This document shows, one piece after another, positions 1 through 8,847 of a stretch of DNA of 64,000 nt; within the stretch, counting starts at the first letter, position 1; the number at the start of each line of letters is the position of its first letter. Source of the stretch: Pseudomonas cerasi (GTDB lineage: Bacteria > Pseudomonadota > Gammaproteobacteria > Pseudomonadales > Pseudomonadaceae); contig NZ_LT222319.1 of NCBI RefSeq assembly GCF_900074915.1, positions 2,575,001 through 2,639,000 on the forward strand. The letters run 5' to 3'. Made by a program: the position numbers and the translations under genes. The notes under the pieces were generated by a model that did no database searches, was not told the origin of the DNA, and saw nothing but the letters and a program-made list of their open reading frames with translations.

Positions 1-1005
1 AACGTAGTCAGCGTTGATTTCCTTGCGCATCCATTCGTTGGGCGCAAAGTGGCAGATCAGGTGTTCGTCGGTGGCCGCATCCCAACTTTCGTCGATACCG
101 TTGGGGATACCGCTGAGCTGACCCTTGTTGGCCTTGCTTTGCAGGAAGCCTTCCAGGCCGCAACCAAACTCCGGAGTAGTGATTTCCCGAGCGTAGGTGG
201 CGCTAACAGTCGTGATGTGGCTGGCAAAGGCCATTCCAGCCTTGATGAAAGACAGCTGGCCGTAAAATTCCATGCCTTCAGGGGTAATGGCGGAGTCCGG
301 AATGCCCAGCTCACGGCTCGACGTCGTACTCACGGTCCCTTGATAGGCGAGGTTGTGAATAGTGAAGATGCTTGGCGTGGACTGCCCGCGCCAGCGCATG
401 TAAGCAGGCGCCAGACCGGCTGGCCAGTCGTGGGCATGAACCAGCTCGGGGCACCACTGGCTCTTGACTTCGCCAGCGGCGAACTCGGCGGCTGCCAGGC
501 CCAGACGGGCGAAGCGAATATGGTTGTCGGACCAGTCACGGCCGGTGCTGTCGGCATAAGGGGTGCCTTCGCGCTCGTAAAGCTCCGGGCAGATCAGCAC
601 GTAGATCACCAGGCCATCTTTCATGTCCATACGACCCACCTTGCAAGGCGGCAGCGCTGCATGCCCGCCCAGCTGGCTGATGATATGGATCGGATTACCG
701 CTGTTGATGACCTGCGGATAACCTGGAATCAGCACTCGCACGTCGTGCAGGTGGCGCATGGCTCGCGGCAGTGCGGCAGACACATCGCCCAGGCCACCGG
801 TTTTCACCAGATCGGCCAGCTCGGAGGTCACGAACAACACTTTGCGTCTGTTGACTTGAGACATGGTCGGCTGAGGCTGAACAGTCGACGTTGGCATTTG
901 CAGCACAGGAACGCTCTTGGTAGAGAACACCGGCAGATGAGTCAGCTCGCCGACAGGCTGGTTAAAACTCTCTCCCTTCTGGGTTTTCACAGCGGCGCTA
1001 ATCAT
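1..1005 (-). CDS. glgA: Glycogen synthase, N-terminal part (runs off left edge)
   Basis: Transfers glucose from ADP-glucose to the growing alpha-1,4-glucan in the cytoplasm (glycosyltransferase family 5). The 335 visible codons contain the N-terminal Rossmann domain. Residues 56-62 read VLFVTSE, followed by the ADP-glucose-binding KTGGL at 68-72, then blocks typical of the starch synthase catalytic domain (VHAHDWPAGL, TIHNLAYQG). About 50 residues precede the usual family start, as in other pseudomonads. The ATG at 1005 is preceded by AAGGGGA. The reading frame is open at base 1, so the C-terminal half lies outside the window. Family assignment is very secure. Confidence 0.95.
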   Translation of the reverse strand, partial: MISAAVKTQKGESFNQPVGELTHLPVFSTKSVPVLQMPTSTVQPQPTMSQVNRRKVLFVTSELADLVKTGGLGDVSAALPRAMRHLHDVRVLIPGYPQVINSGNPIHIISQLGGHAALPPCKVGRMDMKDGLVIYVLICPELYEREGTPYADSTGRDWSDNHIRFARLGLAAAEFAAGEVKSQWCPELVHAHDWPAGLAPAYMRWRGQSTPSIFTIHNLAYQGTVSTTSSRELGIPDSAITPEGMEFYGQLSFIKAGMAFASHITTVSATYAREITTPEFGCGLEGFLQSKANKGQLSGIPNGIDESWDAATDEHLICHFAPNEWMRKEINADYV

Positions 1006-1621
1006 CAATTTTCCCCTTAAAACAGTCTTGGTGCATCACTTGATTTTTATTGGCCATTTCCTATGGCCGGGTACACATACGTGCACTACGCAAGATCGAT
1101 ACCCGTTTGGACCATGCATAGTGACAAAGCGCTGTGATGTCGCCATTACCGGATGTCAGCCAATAGCATAGATGCTCTAATCAGCTGACCCGGCCGTTTT
1201 GGAGAAGTTTCGACTTTTTTATTTGCGAATGTCTGGAACAGGCTTCGACGCCGCACGTGATGGCACGCTGCAGGTAGCAGCCGGGCGGTCGCTGCGCTTT
1301 TTTACCGCTGTTTTCGGCGTCCGTAGGGCTCATTACCGGTCGTCGGATCGTTGGACAATCCCGTCCAGGCGTTTGGTTTTCATCACTAAATCCCGATGCT
1401 GTCAGGCCGTAATGAGCAGCAACGGTGCGTAGCGCCTTTTCCGGGTGCGTGTGGCGGTCAATCTGCGGGCACGACGAGAAAATCCTTACATCTGCGCCGG
1501 AACATTTTGAAGCAGGGCAGGATAGAATCGGGCCGCAAGCCCCGGCCTTGACGTTGGCCTGAGGCATTTACCCTATGACTGATTTCACTGAATCACTCTG
1601 ATTGAATTGACGAGGATGGAA
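1006..1621. other. Intergenic region glgA / GNAT, about 0.6 kb
   Basis: Carries the promoters of the divergent glgA and acetyltransferase genes. A short inverted repeat GGCCAT/ATGGCC lies at 1052-1068 close to glgA. A 128-codon minus-strand frame at 1181-1567 is open, but its composition is low in hydrophobic residues, it has no ribosome-binding site and it matches no family I know, so I do not call it a gene. I see no RNA gene here. Confidence 0.5.
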
Positions 1622-2113
1622 ATGGAAGCCCCCGAGGTACTGGTACTGCAAGCGAGTTACACCAATCCTGTGCACGCGGATGCAATCGGGTTCGTTTTGA
1701 ATGAGTATTCAATGGATGCCTTGGGGACGGGGCGGCCTCTGTCGAACGACACCCGTCAGCAATTGGCAATCGAACTCGCGAAGCGTCCGTATGCGTTCAG
1801 TGTGCTGGCGTTTATCTCGGGAGAGCCGGTGGGGCTGGTCAATTGCTTCGAGGGGTTTTCAACCTTTGCCTGTCGTCCGTTGGTCAATATTCATGACGTC
1901 GCGGTGATCTCGCAATATCGAGGCCTCGGTATCAGCCAGAAAATGCTGCTCAAGGTCGAGGAGATTGCACGCCAGCGTGGCTGCTGCAAGCTGACGCTGG
2001 AGGTACTGGAAGGCAACGAGATTGCGCAGGGGGCCTACAGAAAGCTTGGTTTTGACAACTATCAGTTGAGCCCTGAAATGGGGCGCGCGATGTTCTGGCA
2101 AAAAACGCTATAG
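1622..2113 (+). CDS. GNAT-family N-acetyltransferase
   Basis: Predicted cytoplasmic acetyl-CoA-dependent N-acyltransferase of about 163 residues; substrate unknown. The GNAT motif A is visible as NIHDVAVISQYRGLGIS, where the QYRGLG segment matches the pyrophosphate-binding Q/RxxGxG/A loop. Motif B follows as LEVLEGNEIAQGAYRKLGF. I chose ATG 1622 because CGAGG sits 6 bases upstream. The longer frame from TTG 1607 and ATG 1616 places that Shine-Dalgarno inside the gene. It stands alone, convergent with the next small gene, with a shared hairpin between them. Confidence 0.85.
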   Translation: MEAPEVLVLQASYTNPVHADAIGFVLNEYSMDALGTGRPLSNDTRQQLAIELAKRPYAFSVLAFISGEPVGLVNCFEGFSTFACRPLVNIHDVAVISQYRGLGISQKMLLKVEEIARQRGCCKLTLEVLEGNEIAQGAYRKLGFDNYQLSPEMGRAMFWQKTL

Positions 2114-2216
2114 CGAGCCGATTCGCCAGGGTTCTTTTCCTGATGGCGCTGGTGCAGACGTGCGCTGCCCGGAGAGTGGAGCTGGCTGCGGGGATCGACA
2201 GGAGGGCAGGTCAGGT

Positions 2217-2243
2217 GGGCAAGCCGAGTTATCGGGCTTGCCC
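2217..2243. terminator. Shared hairpin between convergent genes
   Basis: GGGCAAGCC pairs with GGCTTGCCC around a short loop, and GGCGTTTT follows on the plus strand. It lies between the GNAT gene and the convergent 57-residue gene and probably ends the plus-strand transcript. Confidence 0.55.
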
Positions 2244-2274
2244 TGAGGCGTTTTGAAGGATGATACAGTTACGG

Positions 2275-2448
2275 TCAGGCCTGAAGCATCTTGACGGGGG
2301 CGGATAACTGCGATTGCTGCAGCATCGAGCTCAAATGAGCCACTTTTTTCTGCAACTGCTCGCGCTCTTCTTTTAATGTGCGCAGTTCGTCACGACGGAT
2401 AGTGACATACAGGGTTTGTGGTGCAAGTGCTGGTAGTACAGTGCCCAT
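2275..2448 (-). CDS. Small conserved-type coiled-coil protein, 57 aa
   Basis: A 57-residue frame with a good ribosome-binding site (GAGG, 6 bases before the ATG). The product begins MGTVLPALAP and has a strongly charged heptad-like stretch in the middle (RRDELRTLKEEREQLQKKV), predicting a single coiled coil. It has no signal peptide or membrane segment. I do not recognise a named family. The start context and the amphipathic helix make it a real gene rather than chance. It is probably monocistronic, with a promoter between 2449 and 2580. Confidence 0.7.
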   Translation of the reverse strand: MGTVLPALAPQTLYVTIRRDELRTLKEEREQLQKKVAHLSSMLQQSQLSAPVKMLQA

Positions 2449-2588
2449 TGCTCACCTCGCAAATGGCGGATTCAACCTCAGAGAGGCCCGTGGCAATGAC
2501 TTTCAATCCCTGACCGCCGCTGCTTACCCTCTCTATCGGCACCGATTTTGATTTCTTTTGCATGATTTTGGAACTTTTTTATTTTTAA

Positions 2589-2617
2589 TTGTCGCGAATG
2601 TCTCTTAATCGCGACAA
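2589..2617. promoter_or_regulatory. Perfect 9-bp inverted repeat upstream of gnd (candidate operator)
   Basis: TTGTCGCGA, 11 bases, TCGCGACAA: a perfect dyad centred about 160 bases before the gnd start, next to an AT-rich tract at 2576-2590. No U-tract follows on the plus strand, so an operator for a dimeric regulator of the pentose-phosphate genes is more likely than a terminator. It does not match the TTGT-N7/8-ACAA spacing of HexR. The regulator is unknown. Confidence 0.45.
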
Positions 2618-2674
2618 AATGCACCACAGGAGGGCGCTCGCGTCTTCATCTTCTCGCAAGGGAACCGACGTTCC

Positions 2675-2740
2675 GCCTCGCTTGACTAATCAGCATGCTC
2701 GTAACCTGTCGATGCGCTGGACGGCAAGCGAGGCACCTTT
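2675..2740 (+). promoter_or_regulatory. Stem-loop with U-tract in gnd leader (candidate attenuator)
   Basis: GCCTCGCTTG (2675-2684) is exactly complementary to CAAGCGAGGC (2725-2734), and ACCTTTTTAC follows. The 40-base interior can add a CAGC/GCTG helix and a TCG/CGA pair. The arrangement, a long stem then U5, about 15 bases before AAGGAG, resembles a leader attenuator or a translation-controlling hairpin. No known riboswitch class is recognised. Confidence 0.4.
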
Positions 2741-2762
2741 TTACGATTTAAGGAGCACCTTC

Positions 2763-3737
2763 ATGCAACTTGGGATTATTGGACTGGGCCGCATGGGCGG
2801 CAACATTGCACGCCGTCTGATGCTGAATGGTCACACGACTGTGGTGTACGACCGTGATGAAGCATCGCGCAACGCCCTGGCCAATGACGGTTCGACTGCG
2901 GTCGCAGATCTGAAGGAACTGGTCAGCACGCTCGCCAAGCCCCGTGCTGTCTGGGTAATGCTCCCGGCAGGTGCGCCCACCGAAGACACCATTCAGACCC
3001 TCAGCGAGTTGCTTGACGCCGATGACGTGATCATCGACGGCGGTAATACTTTCTACAAGGACGATATCCGGCGCGCTCAGGAGCTCACTGAAAAGGGCCT
3101 GCAATACGTCGATGTCGGTACGTCAGGTGGCGTCTGGGGGCTTGAGCGTGGCTACTGCATGATGATCGGAGGCGAGGCCGCCGTTGTCGAGCGCCTCGAT
3201 CCGCTGTTCGCGACACTGGCTCCGGGCCTTGGCTCGATCGAGCGCACTCGTGACCGCAAATCGACCGACGACCGCGCCGAACGTGGCTATATCCACTCCG
3301 GCCCTGCGGGTTCCGGGCATTTCGTGAAGATGATCCACAACGGCATCGAGTACGGAATGATGCAGGCCTTCGCCGAAGGCTTCGATCTTCTCAAACAGAA
3401 AAATTCCGAACACCTGCCGCCTGAACAGCGTTTCGACCTCAACACGGCCGACATTGCCGAAGTCTGGCGTCGTGGCAGTGTGGTGTCGTCCTGGCTGCTG
3501 GACCTGACTGCCGATGCCCTGGCTACCGACCCGCACCTGGATGCTTTCTCCGGTTCGGTTGCCGACAGCGGCGAAGGTCGCTGGACCATCGAGGCGGCCA
3601 TCGAGCAGGCGGTTCCGGTTCCTGTTCTGTCCAGCGCCCTGTTTGCGCGTTTCCGTTCTCGCCAGACAAGTTCGTACGCGGACAAGATGCTGTCCGCCAT
3701 GCGCTTTGGATTCGGTGGCCACAAGGAACCCAAGTAA
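2763..3737 (+). CDS. gnd: 6-phosphogluconate dehydrogenase (decarboxylating)
   Basis: Oxidises and decarboxylates 6-phosphogluconate to ribulose 5-phosphate with NAD(P)+ in the cytoplasmic oxidative pentose-phosphate pathway. The 324-residue length marks the short form rather than the 470-residue classical enzyme. The N-terminal Rossmann motif [13 protein letters not shown] is at residues 6-18, IIDGGNTFY near 93, [21 protein letters not shown] near 120, and the substrate-binding loop [17 protein letters not shown] near 185. The true start is ATG 2763 behind AAGGAG. Its stop overlaps the zwf start by one base (TAATG), so the two are translationally coupled. Confidence 0.95.
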   Translation: MQLGIIGLGRMGGNIARRLMLNGHTTVVYDRDEASRNALANDGSTAVADLKELVSTLAKPRAVWVMLPAGAPTEDTIQTLSELLDADDVIIDGGNTFYKDDIRRAQELTEKGLQYVDVGTSGGVWGLERGYCMMIGGEAAVVERLDPLFATLAPGLGSIERTRDRKSTDDRAERGYIHSGPAGSGHFVKMIHNGIEYGMMQAFAEGFDLLKQKNSEHLPPEQRFDLNTADIAEVWRRGSVVSSWLLDLTADALATDPHLDAFSGSVADSGEGRWTIEAAIEQAVPVPVLSSALFARFRSRQTSSYADKMLSAMRFGFGGHKEPK

Positions 3738-5269
3738 TGGGCCTGTCGCGTGGCAGTGCCGAGCAAAAAACCGAGGTAGCCCCACCCACGACCCTGTTTC
3801 TGTTCGGTGCGCATGGAGACCTGGTCAAGCGCCTGTTGATGCCGGCGCTTTACAACCTGTCACGCGACGGTCTGGTGGATGAAGGGCTGCATATCGTCGG
3901 CGTCGATCACAATGCGATCAGCGATGCCGACTTTGCGAAAAAGCTCGAGAACTTCATTCGGGATGAAGCCGCCGGCAAGGTTGCTGGCGGTGGCAAGGAT
4001 CCCCTCGACCCGGCGCTGTGGAGCAAGCTGGCCGAGCGCATCAGTTATGTGCAGGGCGACTTCCTCGACGATTCCACTTATCAGGACATCGCCAGCAAGA
4101 TCGAGAGTACTGGCACCGCGAATGCGGTGTTCTATCTGGCCACTGCGCCGCGGTTTTTCAGTGAGGTTGCCCAACGGCTGGGTTCGTCAGGTTTGCTGCA
4201 GGAAACCGAAAACGGGTTTCGTCGCGTCGTGATCGAAAAGCCCTTCGGCTCCGATCTGGCCAGTGCGGTCGAGCTCAATGGCTGCCTGCTCAAGGTCATG
4301 AGCGAGAAGCAGATTTACCGGATCGACCATTACCTGGGCAAGGAGACGGTGCAGAACATTCTGGTCAGCCGTTTCTCCAATGGCCTGTTCGAGTCGTTCT
4401 GGAACAATCACTACATCGACCATGTCCAGATCACGGCTGCGGAAACCGTAGGCGTCGAAACCCGCGGCAGCTTTTACGAACACACCGGTGCCTTGCGCGA
4501 CATGGTGCCCAACCACCTGTTCCAGCTGCTGGCGATGGTTGCGATGGAGCCGCCTGCCGCTTTCGGCGCCGATGCCGTTCGCGGCGAGAAGGCCAAGGTG
4601 GTCGGTGCAATCCGGCCTTGGAGCCAGGAGGAAGCCCTGGCCAATTCGGTGCGTGGCCAGTATGCGAAGGGCGTGATGGGCGACAAGCAGGTCGTCGGTT
4701 ATCGCCAGGAAGATCGCGTGGAGCCGGACAGCAACACCGAGACCTACGTTGCGCTCAAGGTCATGGTCGACAACTGGCGCTGGGTGGGCGTGCCTTTCTA
4801 CCTGCGCACCGGAAAGCGCATGAGTGCTCGCAGCACTGAGATCGGCATCTGCTTCAAGCCTGCTCCGTACGCGCAGTTCCGCGATACCGAAGTCGACCGG
4901 CTCAAGCCCAACTACTTGCGGATCCAGATCCAGCCCAACGAAGGCATGTGGTTCGACCTGTTTGCCAAGCGTCCTGGCCCGGAACTGAAGATGGAAGATA
5001 TCGCGCTGGGCTTCGCCTACAAGGATTTCTTCGAGATGCAGCCCTCCACCGGGTACGAAACCCTCATTTATGACTGCCTGACCGGTGATCAGACGCTCTT
5101 CCAGCGGGCCGACAACATCGAGAACGGCTGGCGTGCAGTGCAGCCGTTCCTCGACGCCTGGGCCGCGCAGCCGCAAGTGCAGCTTTACGAAGCTGGCAAG
5201 GATGGTCCGCAAGCGGGCGAAGAGTTGCTGAGTCGTGATGGTCGGGAATGGAGAGAATTGAATGTCTGA
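3737..5269 (+). CDS. zwf: Glucose-6-phosphate 1-dehydrogenase
   Basis: Catalyses NAD(P)+-dependent oxidation of glucose 6-phosphate to 6-phosphogluconolactone, feeding the pentose-phosphate and Entner-Doudoroff routes. The protein has 510 residues, a normal family length. The N-terminal cofactor loop reads FLFGAHGDLVKRLLMPAL, and the active-site signature RIDHYLGKE is at residues 195-203, containing the catalytic His and Lys. It overlaps gnd by 1 base and the following HAD gene by 8, so the three form one operon. Pseudomonads usually carry more than one zwf paralogue; this gnd-linked one is not beside hexR here. Confidence 0.95.
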   Translation: MGLSRGSAEQKTEVAPPTTLFLFGAHGDLVKRLLMPALYNLSRDGLVDEGLHIVGVDHNAISDADFAKKLENFIRDEAAGKVAGGGKDPLDPALWSKLAERISYVQGDFLDDSTYQDIASKIESTGTANAVFYLATAPRFFSEVAQRLGSSGLLQETENGFRRVVIEKPFGSDLASAVELNGCLLKVMSEKQIYRIDHYLGKETVQNILVSRFSNGLFESFWNNHYIDHVQITAAETVGVETRGSFYEHTGALRDMVPNHLFQLLAMVAMEPPAAFGADAVRGEKAKVVGAIRPWSQEEALANSVRGQYAKGVMGDKQVVGYRQEDRVEPDSNTETYVALKVMVDNWRWVGVPFYLRTGKRMSARSTEIGICFKPAPYAQFRDTEVDRLKPNYLRIQIQPNEGMWFDLFAKRPGPELKMEDIALGFAYKDFFEMQPSTGYETLIYDCLTGDQTLFQRADNIENGWRAVQPFLDAWAAQPQVQLYEAGKDGPQAGEELLSRDGREWRELNV

Positions 5270-6071
5270 ACTGCCCGTACAGTTCCTGTTGTCCGACATC
5301 GACGGCACGTTACTGCGCCGTGATCACAGCCTTAGCCAAGCCAATATCGACGCCATCAAGCGCCTGCGTGATGCCGGCGTTCACTTCACGCTGGCCAGCA
5401 GTCGCCCGCCCAGGGCCATGCGCCAGGTGATCGAAGCGCTGGGTGTGGATTTGCCCACCGTGGCATTCAATGGCGGCACCATCACTCATCCCGATGGCAG
5501 CCTGTTGGTGGCTCATCGCATTGACCCGCGCGCCGTTCGCATCTGTCTGGAGTTGTTTGCCGGGCAAAACGTTGCCATCTGGGTATTTGCCGATGATCAG
5601 TGGCTGCTGCTCGATCCCGATGCCGATTACGTCGATCATGAGCTCGATGCGCTGGGCTATGACTATGTTCAGGTCGAGAGTTTCGAGCCGTATCTGGATC
5701 GCGTCGACAAGATCGTCGCGGCCAGCGGTGATTTCGAGTTGCTCAAGACCCTTGAGGCGCAGCTCAATCCGCAGATCGAAGGACTCGCGCTGGCGGCCCG
5801 CTCGCAAAAATACTACCTGGATGTCACCGCGCTGGAGGCCAACAAAGGTTCCGCTCTGGTCGCGCTGGCGGACTATCTGGGCGTCGACCTGTCACGTACG
5901 GCGGCCATAGGCGACGGCGGTAACGACGTGGCGATGTTCCACAAGGCAGGCTTGTCGATTGCCATGGGGCAGGGCGAGCAGACAGTCAAGGGACAGGCTG
6001 ATCATGTTACTGATAGTAATGAGCAGGACGGAGTGGCCAACGCCATCGAGCGTTACATCCTGAACGCCTGA
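5262..6071 (+). CDS. Cof-type HAD-superfamily phosphatase
   Basis: Predicted cytoplasmic sugar-phosphate or nucleotide phosphatase of the HAD IIB (Cof) subfamily, 269 residues. Motif I is SDIDGTLL (nucleophile D12, acid/base D14), the motif II region is LASSRP near residue 47, the motif III lysine lies in VTALEANKGSAL, and motif IV GDGGND is at 217-222. A large cap domain lies between motifs II and III. The start overlaps the zwf stop by 8 bases, which places it in the gnd-zwf operon. It may remove stalled or toxic phosphosugars; the substrate cannot be read from sequence. Confidence 0.9.
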   Translation: MSELPVQFLLSDIDGTLLRRDHSLSQANIDAIKRLRDAGVHFTLASSRPPRAMRQVIEALGVDLPTVAFNGGTITHPDGSLLVAHRIDPRAVRICLELFAGQNVAIWVFADDQWLLLDPDADYVDHELDALGYDYVQVESFEPYLDRVDKIVAASGDFELLKTLEAQLNPQIEGLALAARSQKYYLDVTALEANKGSALVALADYLGVDLSRTAAIGDGGNDVAMFHKAGLSIAMGQGEQTVKGQADHVTDSNEQDGVANAIERYILNA

Positions 6072-6121
6072 TCAGCTGTTTACCCACGTTAACGAATCAT
6101 CATCACGACGGGCATTTCTGG

Positions 6122-7939
6122 ATGGCTGCACTGATCGAAGACTACGCATTGCTGGGCAACTGCGAGACGGCGGCGCTGGTCGCCCGTGATGGTTCGCTGG
6201 ACTGGTTGTGTTTCCCCCGCTTCGACTCGACGGCCTGTTTCGCCGCTCTATTGGGGAGTGATGAGCATGGCCGCTGGAAGATCGCGCCGACCGCCGAGGT
6301 TATCGCCGTCGAGCGCCGTTACCGCGACGGCACGCTGATTCTCGAAACCGTTTTCGAAACCCGTGACGGTCGCGCCATGCTGATCGATTTCATGCCCATG
6401 AAGACCTCCGGCCATGTGGTGCGCATGGTGGTCGGGCTGTCCGGTCGGGTCGAGTTCGCTGTAGACCTCGCCATCCGTTTCGATTACGGCAGCAGTGTGC
6501 CCTGGGTCGAGCGAAAGGATGCTCATACGCTGACGGCAGTGGCCGGGCCGGAAATGCTGGTTTTGCGCAGCCCTGTGGCACTGCATCCTCAGGATCATCA
6601 CACTGCCAGCCGTTTTCACGTCGATGAAGGCGAGCGCAAGGTCTTCACGCTGGCCTATCAGGCATCCTTTGCACCCTTGCTCGAGCAGATCGATGCCGAC
6701 CGGGCTCTGGAAAGCACCGCTGCCTACTGGCGCGAGTTTTCTGATCGCTGCCCTGACGTCGGGCCGTGGACGGCTCAGGTAAAGCGCTCGCTGATTACGC
6801 TGAAAGCCATGACCTACGCGCCCACTGGCGGCATCGTTGCCGCCGTGACCACCTCACTGCCCGAACAGTTGGGTGGCGAGCGCAATTGGGATTACCGCTA
6901 TTGCTGGCTGCGCGACGCCACCATGACCCTTCTGGCATTCATGAATCTGGGTTATTTCGAGGAAGCTCAGGCCTGGCGGGGCTGGCTGTTGCGCTCGGTT
7001 GCCGGTAACCCGGAACAGATCCAGATCATGTACGGCGTAGGCGGCGAGCGGCGTTTGCAGGAGTATGAGCTGCCCTGGCTGGGTGGCTATGAGAACTCAC
7101 TGCCGGTGCGCGTCGGCAATGGTGCGGCGACGCAGGTTCAGCTGGACGTCTACGGCGAAGTGGCCGACGCCATGATCCAGGCGCTGCGCGGCGGTATGGC
7201 GCAGCACCCGCGCAGCGTGGCGATTTCCAAGGTGGTCATGCCGTATCTGGAGAAAATCTGGCCCCTGCCGGATGCGGGCATCTGGGAGATACGTTCCGAG
7301 CCGCGGCACTTCACGCACTCGAAAGTCATGGCCTGGGTGGCCTTTGACCGTAACGCCACGCAGATCGCCCAGGCTGCCGAGAGCGATGAGGATCGTGCGC
7401 TGGCAGTGCACTACCGGAAAGTGGCGGACGAAATCCATGCCGATGTCTGTCGCCACGGTTTCGATGCCGAGCTTGGCAGCTTCGTACAGACCTATGGCTC
7501 GACAGAAGTGGATGCCAGTCTGCTGCAGATTGTGCTGACCGGTTTTCTTGCGCCTGAAGACCCGCGAGTTATCGGTACTGTCGCGCAGATCGAGCGTACG
7601 CTGATGCAGGATGGTCTGCTGCTGCGCTATGACAACGAGCGCAGTGTCGATGGCGTTGCCGGTCGGGAAGGGACGTTTCTGGTCTGTTCGTTCTGGCTGG
7701 CCGATGCCTACGTCTTGCTGGGCCGGGCTGATGATGCCGCGCGGCTGTTCGAACGGTTGGTGGGTCTGTGCAATGACGTTGGTCTGCTGGCCGAACAGTA
7801 CGATCCGAAGGGCGGGCGCATGCTGGGCAATTTCCCGCAGGCGTTCAGCCACATTGGCATCATCAATACAGCACTTAACCTGCACCGGGCGGTATGCCCG
7901 GCGCTGGCCCGGACGTCCGGCGTGCTCGAAGAGGCCTGA
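6122..7939 (+). CDS. Glycoside hydrolase family 15 (glucoamylase/trehalase-like)
   Basis: Predicted inverting alpha-glucosidase of 605 residues, without a signal peptide, so cytoplasmic. The N-terminal beta-sandwich domain begins IEDYALLGNCETAALV. The (alpha/alpha)6 catalytic barrel starts near residue 230, with the hallmark RNWDYRYCWLRDA at 254-266 and a candidate catalytic acid E389 in GIWEIR. Bacterial members act on trehalose, maltose or short dextrins, which fits the nearby glycogen and glucose-6-phosphate genes. It starts 51 bases after the phosphatase gene, probably in the same transcript. Its stop codon abuts the stop codon of alkB on the other strand. Confidence 0.88.
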   Translation: MAALIEDYALLGNCETAALVARDGSLDWLCFPRFDSTACFAALLGSDEHGRWKIAPTAEVIAVERRYRDGTLILETVFETRDGRAMLIDFMPMKTSGHVVRMVVGLSGRVEFAVDLAIRFDYGSSVPWVERKDAHTLTAVAGPEMLVLRSPVALHPQDHHTASRFHVDEGERKVFTLAYQASFAPLLEQIDADRALESTAAYWREFSDRCPDVGPWTAQVKRSLITLKAMTYAPTGGIVAAVTTSLPEQLGGERNWDYRYCWLRDATMTLLAFMNLGYFEEAQAWRGWLLRSVAGNPEQIQIMYGVGGERRLQEYELPWLGGYENSLPVRVGNGAATQVQLDVYGEVADAMIQALRGGMAQHPRSVAISKVVMPYLEKIWPLPDAGIWEIRSEPRHFTHSKVMAWVAFDRNATQIAQAAESDEDRALAVHYRKVADEIHADVCRHGFDAELGSFVQTYGSTEVDASLLQIVLTGFLAPEDPRVIGTVAQIERTLMQDGLLLRYDNERSVDGVAGREGTFLVCSFWLADAYVLLGRADDAARLFERLVGLCNDVGLLAEQYDPKGGRMLGNFPQAFSHIGIINTALNLHRAVCPALARTSGVLEEA

Positions 7940-8626
7940 TCAGCTGTCGCGGCCGGCCTTGCGAAAGGTCAGGTTGATCCGTTGCTCACCCAATTGCGGA
8001 TGTTCTGCCTGCTTGATGGGCAGAATGCCGTGAAAGCGCAATCTGTCCTCGCCGCCCCAGACCACCACGTCGCCATGAAACAGGGAAATGCGTTGAGTCT
8101 TGTCGCTGCGCAGCAGGCCGCCGAACTGAAAGATGGCCGGTATGCCCAGTGATACCGACACCACTGGCCAGCGATGGTCGTGTTCGTTTCGGTCCTGATG
8201 CAAGGACATCTTGGCGCCCGGGATATAGCGGTTGATCAGGCAGGCGTCAGGCACGAACCCGGCATAGCCGGCTGCGAGTGCGGCGTCCTGCGCCAGGTGC
8301 ATGAAGGCGTCCGGCATCGCCGGCCAAGCCTGTCCTGTTTTCGGGTCGGTTGCCGTGTATCGATAACCATGACGGTCGGTTATCCAGCCCAGTTGTCCGC
8401 AACTACTCAGCGCTGCAGACATGCTCAGACCGCTGGGGGTCTGCATGTGCCGGAACGGCGAAAGGCCCAGCGTTTCCTCAAGGGCGTCCAACAGTTGCGG
8501 CATGTCGGTCAGCGCAAAGCCTCTGAACAGCCACGACCCAGGCCCGATCCGCTCATCGCTGCGAGGCTGGGCCGTCTGGTCTGCGAACAGGTCCAGCGTG
8601 GCGGGAGTGTCACCTTTGCGTTGCAT
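7940..8626 (-). CDS. alkB: Alpha-ketoglutarate-dependent dealkylating dioxygenase AlkB
   Basis: Fe(II)/2-oxoglutarate dioxygenase that repairs 1-methyladenine and 3-methylcytosine in DNA by oxidative demethylation. The protein has 228 residues. The iron ligands are H143 and D145 (SLHQDRNEHD) plus the His in RLRFHGILPI. The 2-oxoglutarate-binding RxNxTFR motif is at 216-222. The nucleotide-recognition lid contains NRYIPGAKM. It is encoded tail-to-tail with the GH15 gene with no bases between stops. No Ada-type operator is evident. Family call is very secure. Confidence 0.95.
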   Translation of the reverse strand: MQRKGDTPATLDLFADQTAQPRSDERIGPGSWLFRGFALTDMPQLLDALEETLGLSPFRHMQTPSGLSMSAALSSCGQLGWITDRHGYRYTATDPKTGQAWPAMPDAFMHLAQDAALAAGYAGFVPDACLINRYIPGAKMSLHQDRNEHDHRWPVVSVSLGIPAIFQFGGLLRSDKTQRISLFHGDVVVWGGEDRLRFHGILPIKQAEHPQLGEQRINLTFRKAGRDS

Positions 8627-8650
8627 GATCGGATCGAGCTCCGGTGAGTA

Positions 8651-8833
8651 TCAGAGAGCCTTGCTGACCTTGACGTCGGTAATAAGGTCGTCGCTCTCGC
8701 CGTGCATTTTCTTCAAGGCGGCTTCGGCTTCCTCGGTGGACGCCGATTGCAATTGGGCAAATTCGAAGCTGCGTTCGCCATTGAGCTTATAGCTGACAGC
8801 GAATTTGGTCGTACGTGGGGCTGGATTGTTCAC
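8651..8833 (-). CDS. Small hypothetical protein, 60 aa
   Basis: Begins MNNPAPRTTKFAVSYKLNG and ends DLITDVKVSKAL; no signal peptide or membrane helix, family not recognised. I chose GTG 8833 because AAGGAG lies five bases upstream. The in-frame ATG 8851 would put that site inside the gene and overlap the neighbour. It follows the DUF1883-type gene by 14 bases, suggesting a two-gene operon. The pattern of alternating hydrophobics (KFAVSYKL) suggests a small beta-hairpin plus helix fold. Confidence 0.7.
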   Translation of the reverse strand: MNNPAPRTTKFAVSYKLNGERSFEFAQLQSASTEEAEAALKKMHGESDDLITDVKVSKAL

Positions 8834-8847
8834 GGTGACTCCTTGCA

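Larger units (their letters stand above)
2449..2762. other. Leader and control region of gnd-zwf
   Basis: This gap of more than 300 bases holds no gene but two strong inverted repeats (listed separately at 2589-2617 and 2675-2740) ahead of the gnd ribosome-binding site AAGGAG. An open frame extends gnd upstream to TTG 2589, but it is made of these repeats and is rejected as coding. Confidence 0.6.

Noticed and set aside
1181..1567. 128-codon minus-strand frame between glgA and the GNAT gene
   Set aside because: No ribosome-binding site, odd composition, no family resemblance; GC-rich non-coding DNA readily gives such frames.
2589..2762. N-terminal extension of gnd from TTG 2589
   Set aside because: Encodes no family sequence and consists of inverted repeats; ATG 2763 has a clear ribosome-binding site and starts the Rossmann fold.
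4187..5308. 373-codon minus-strand frame across zwf
   Set aside because: Antisense shadow of zwf; the sense frame has clear enzyme motifs.
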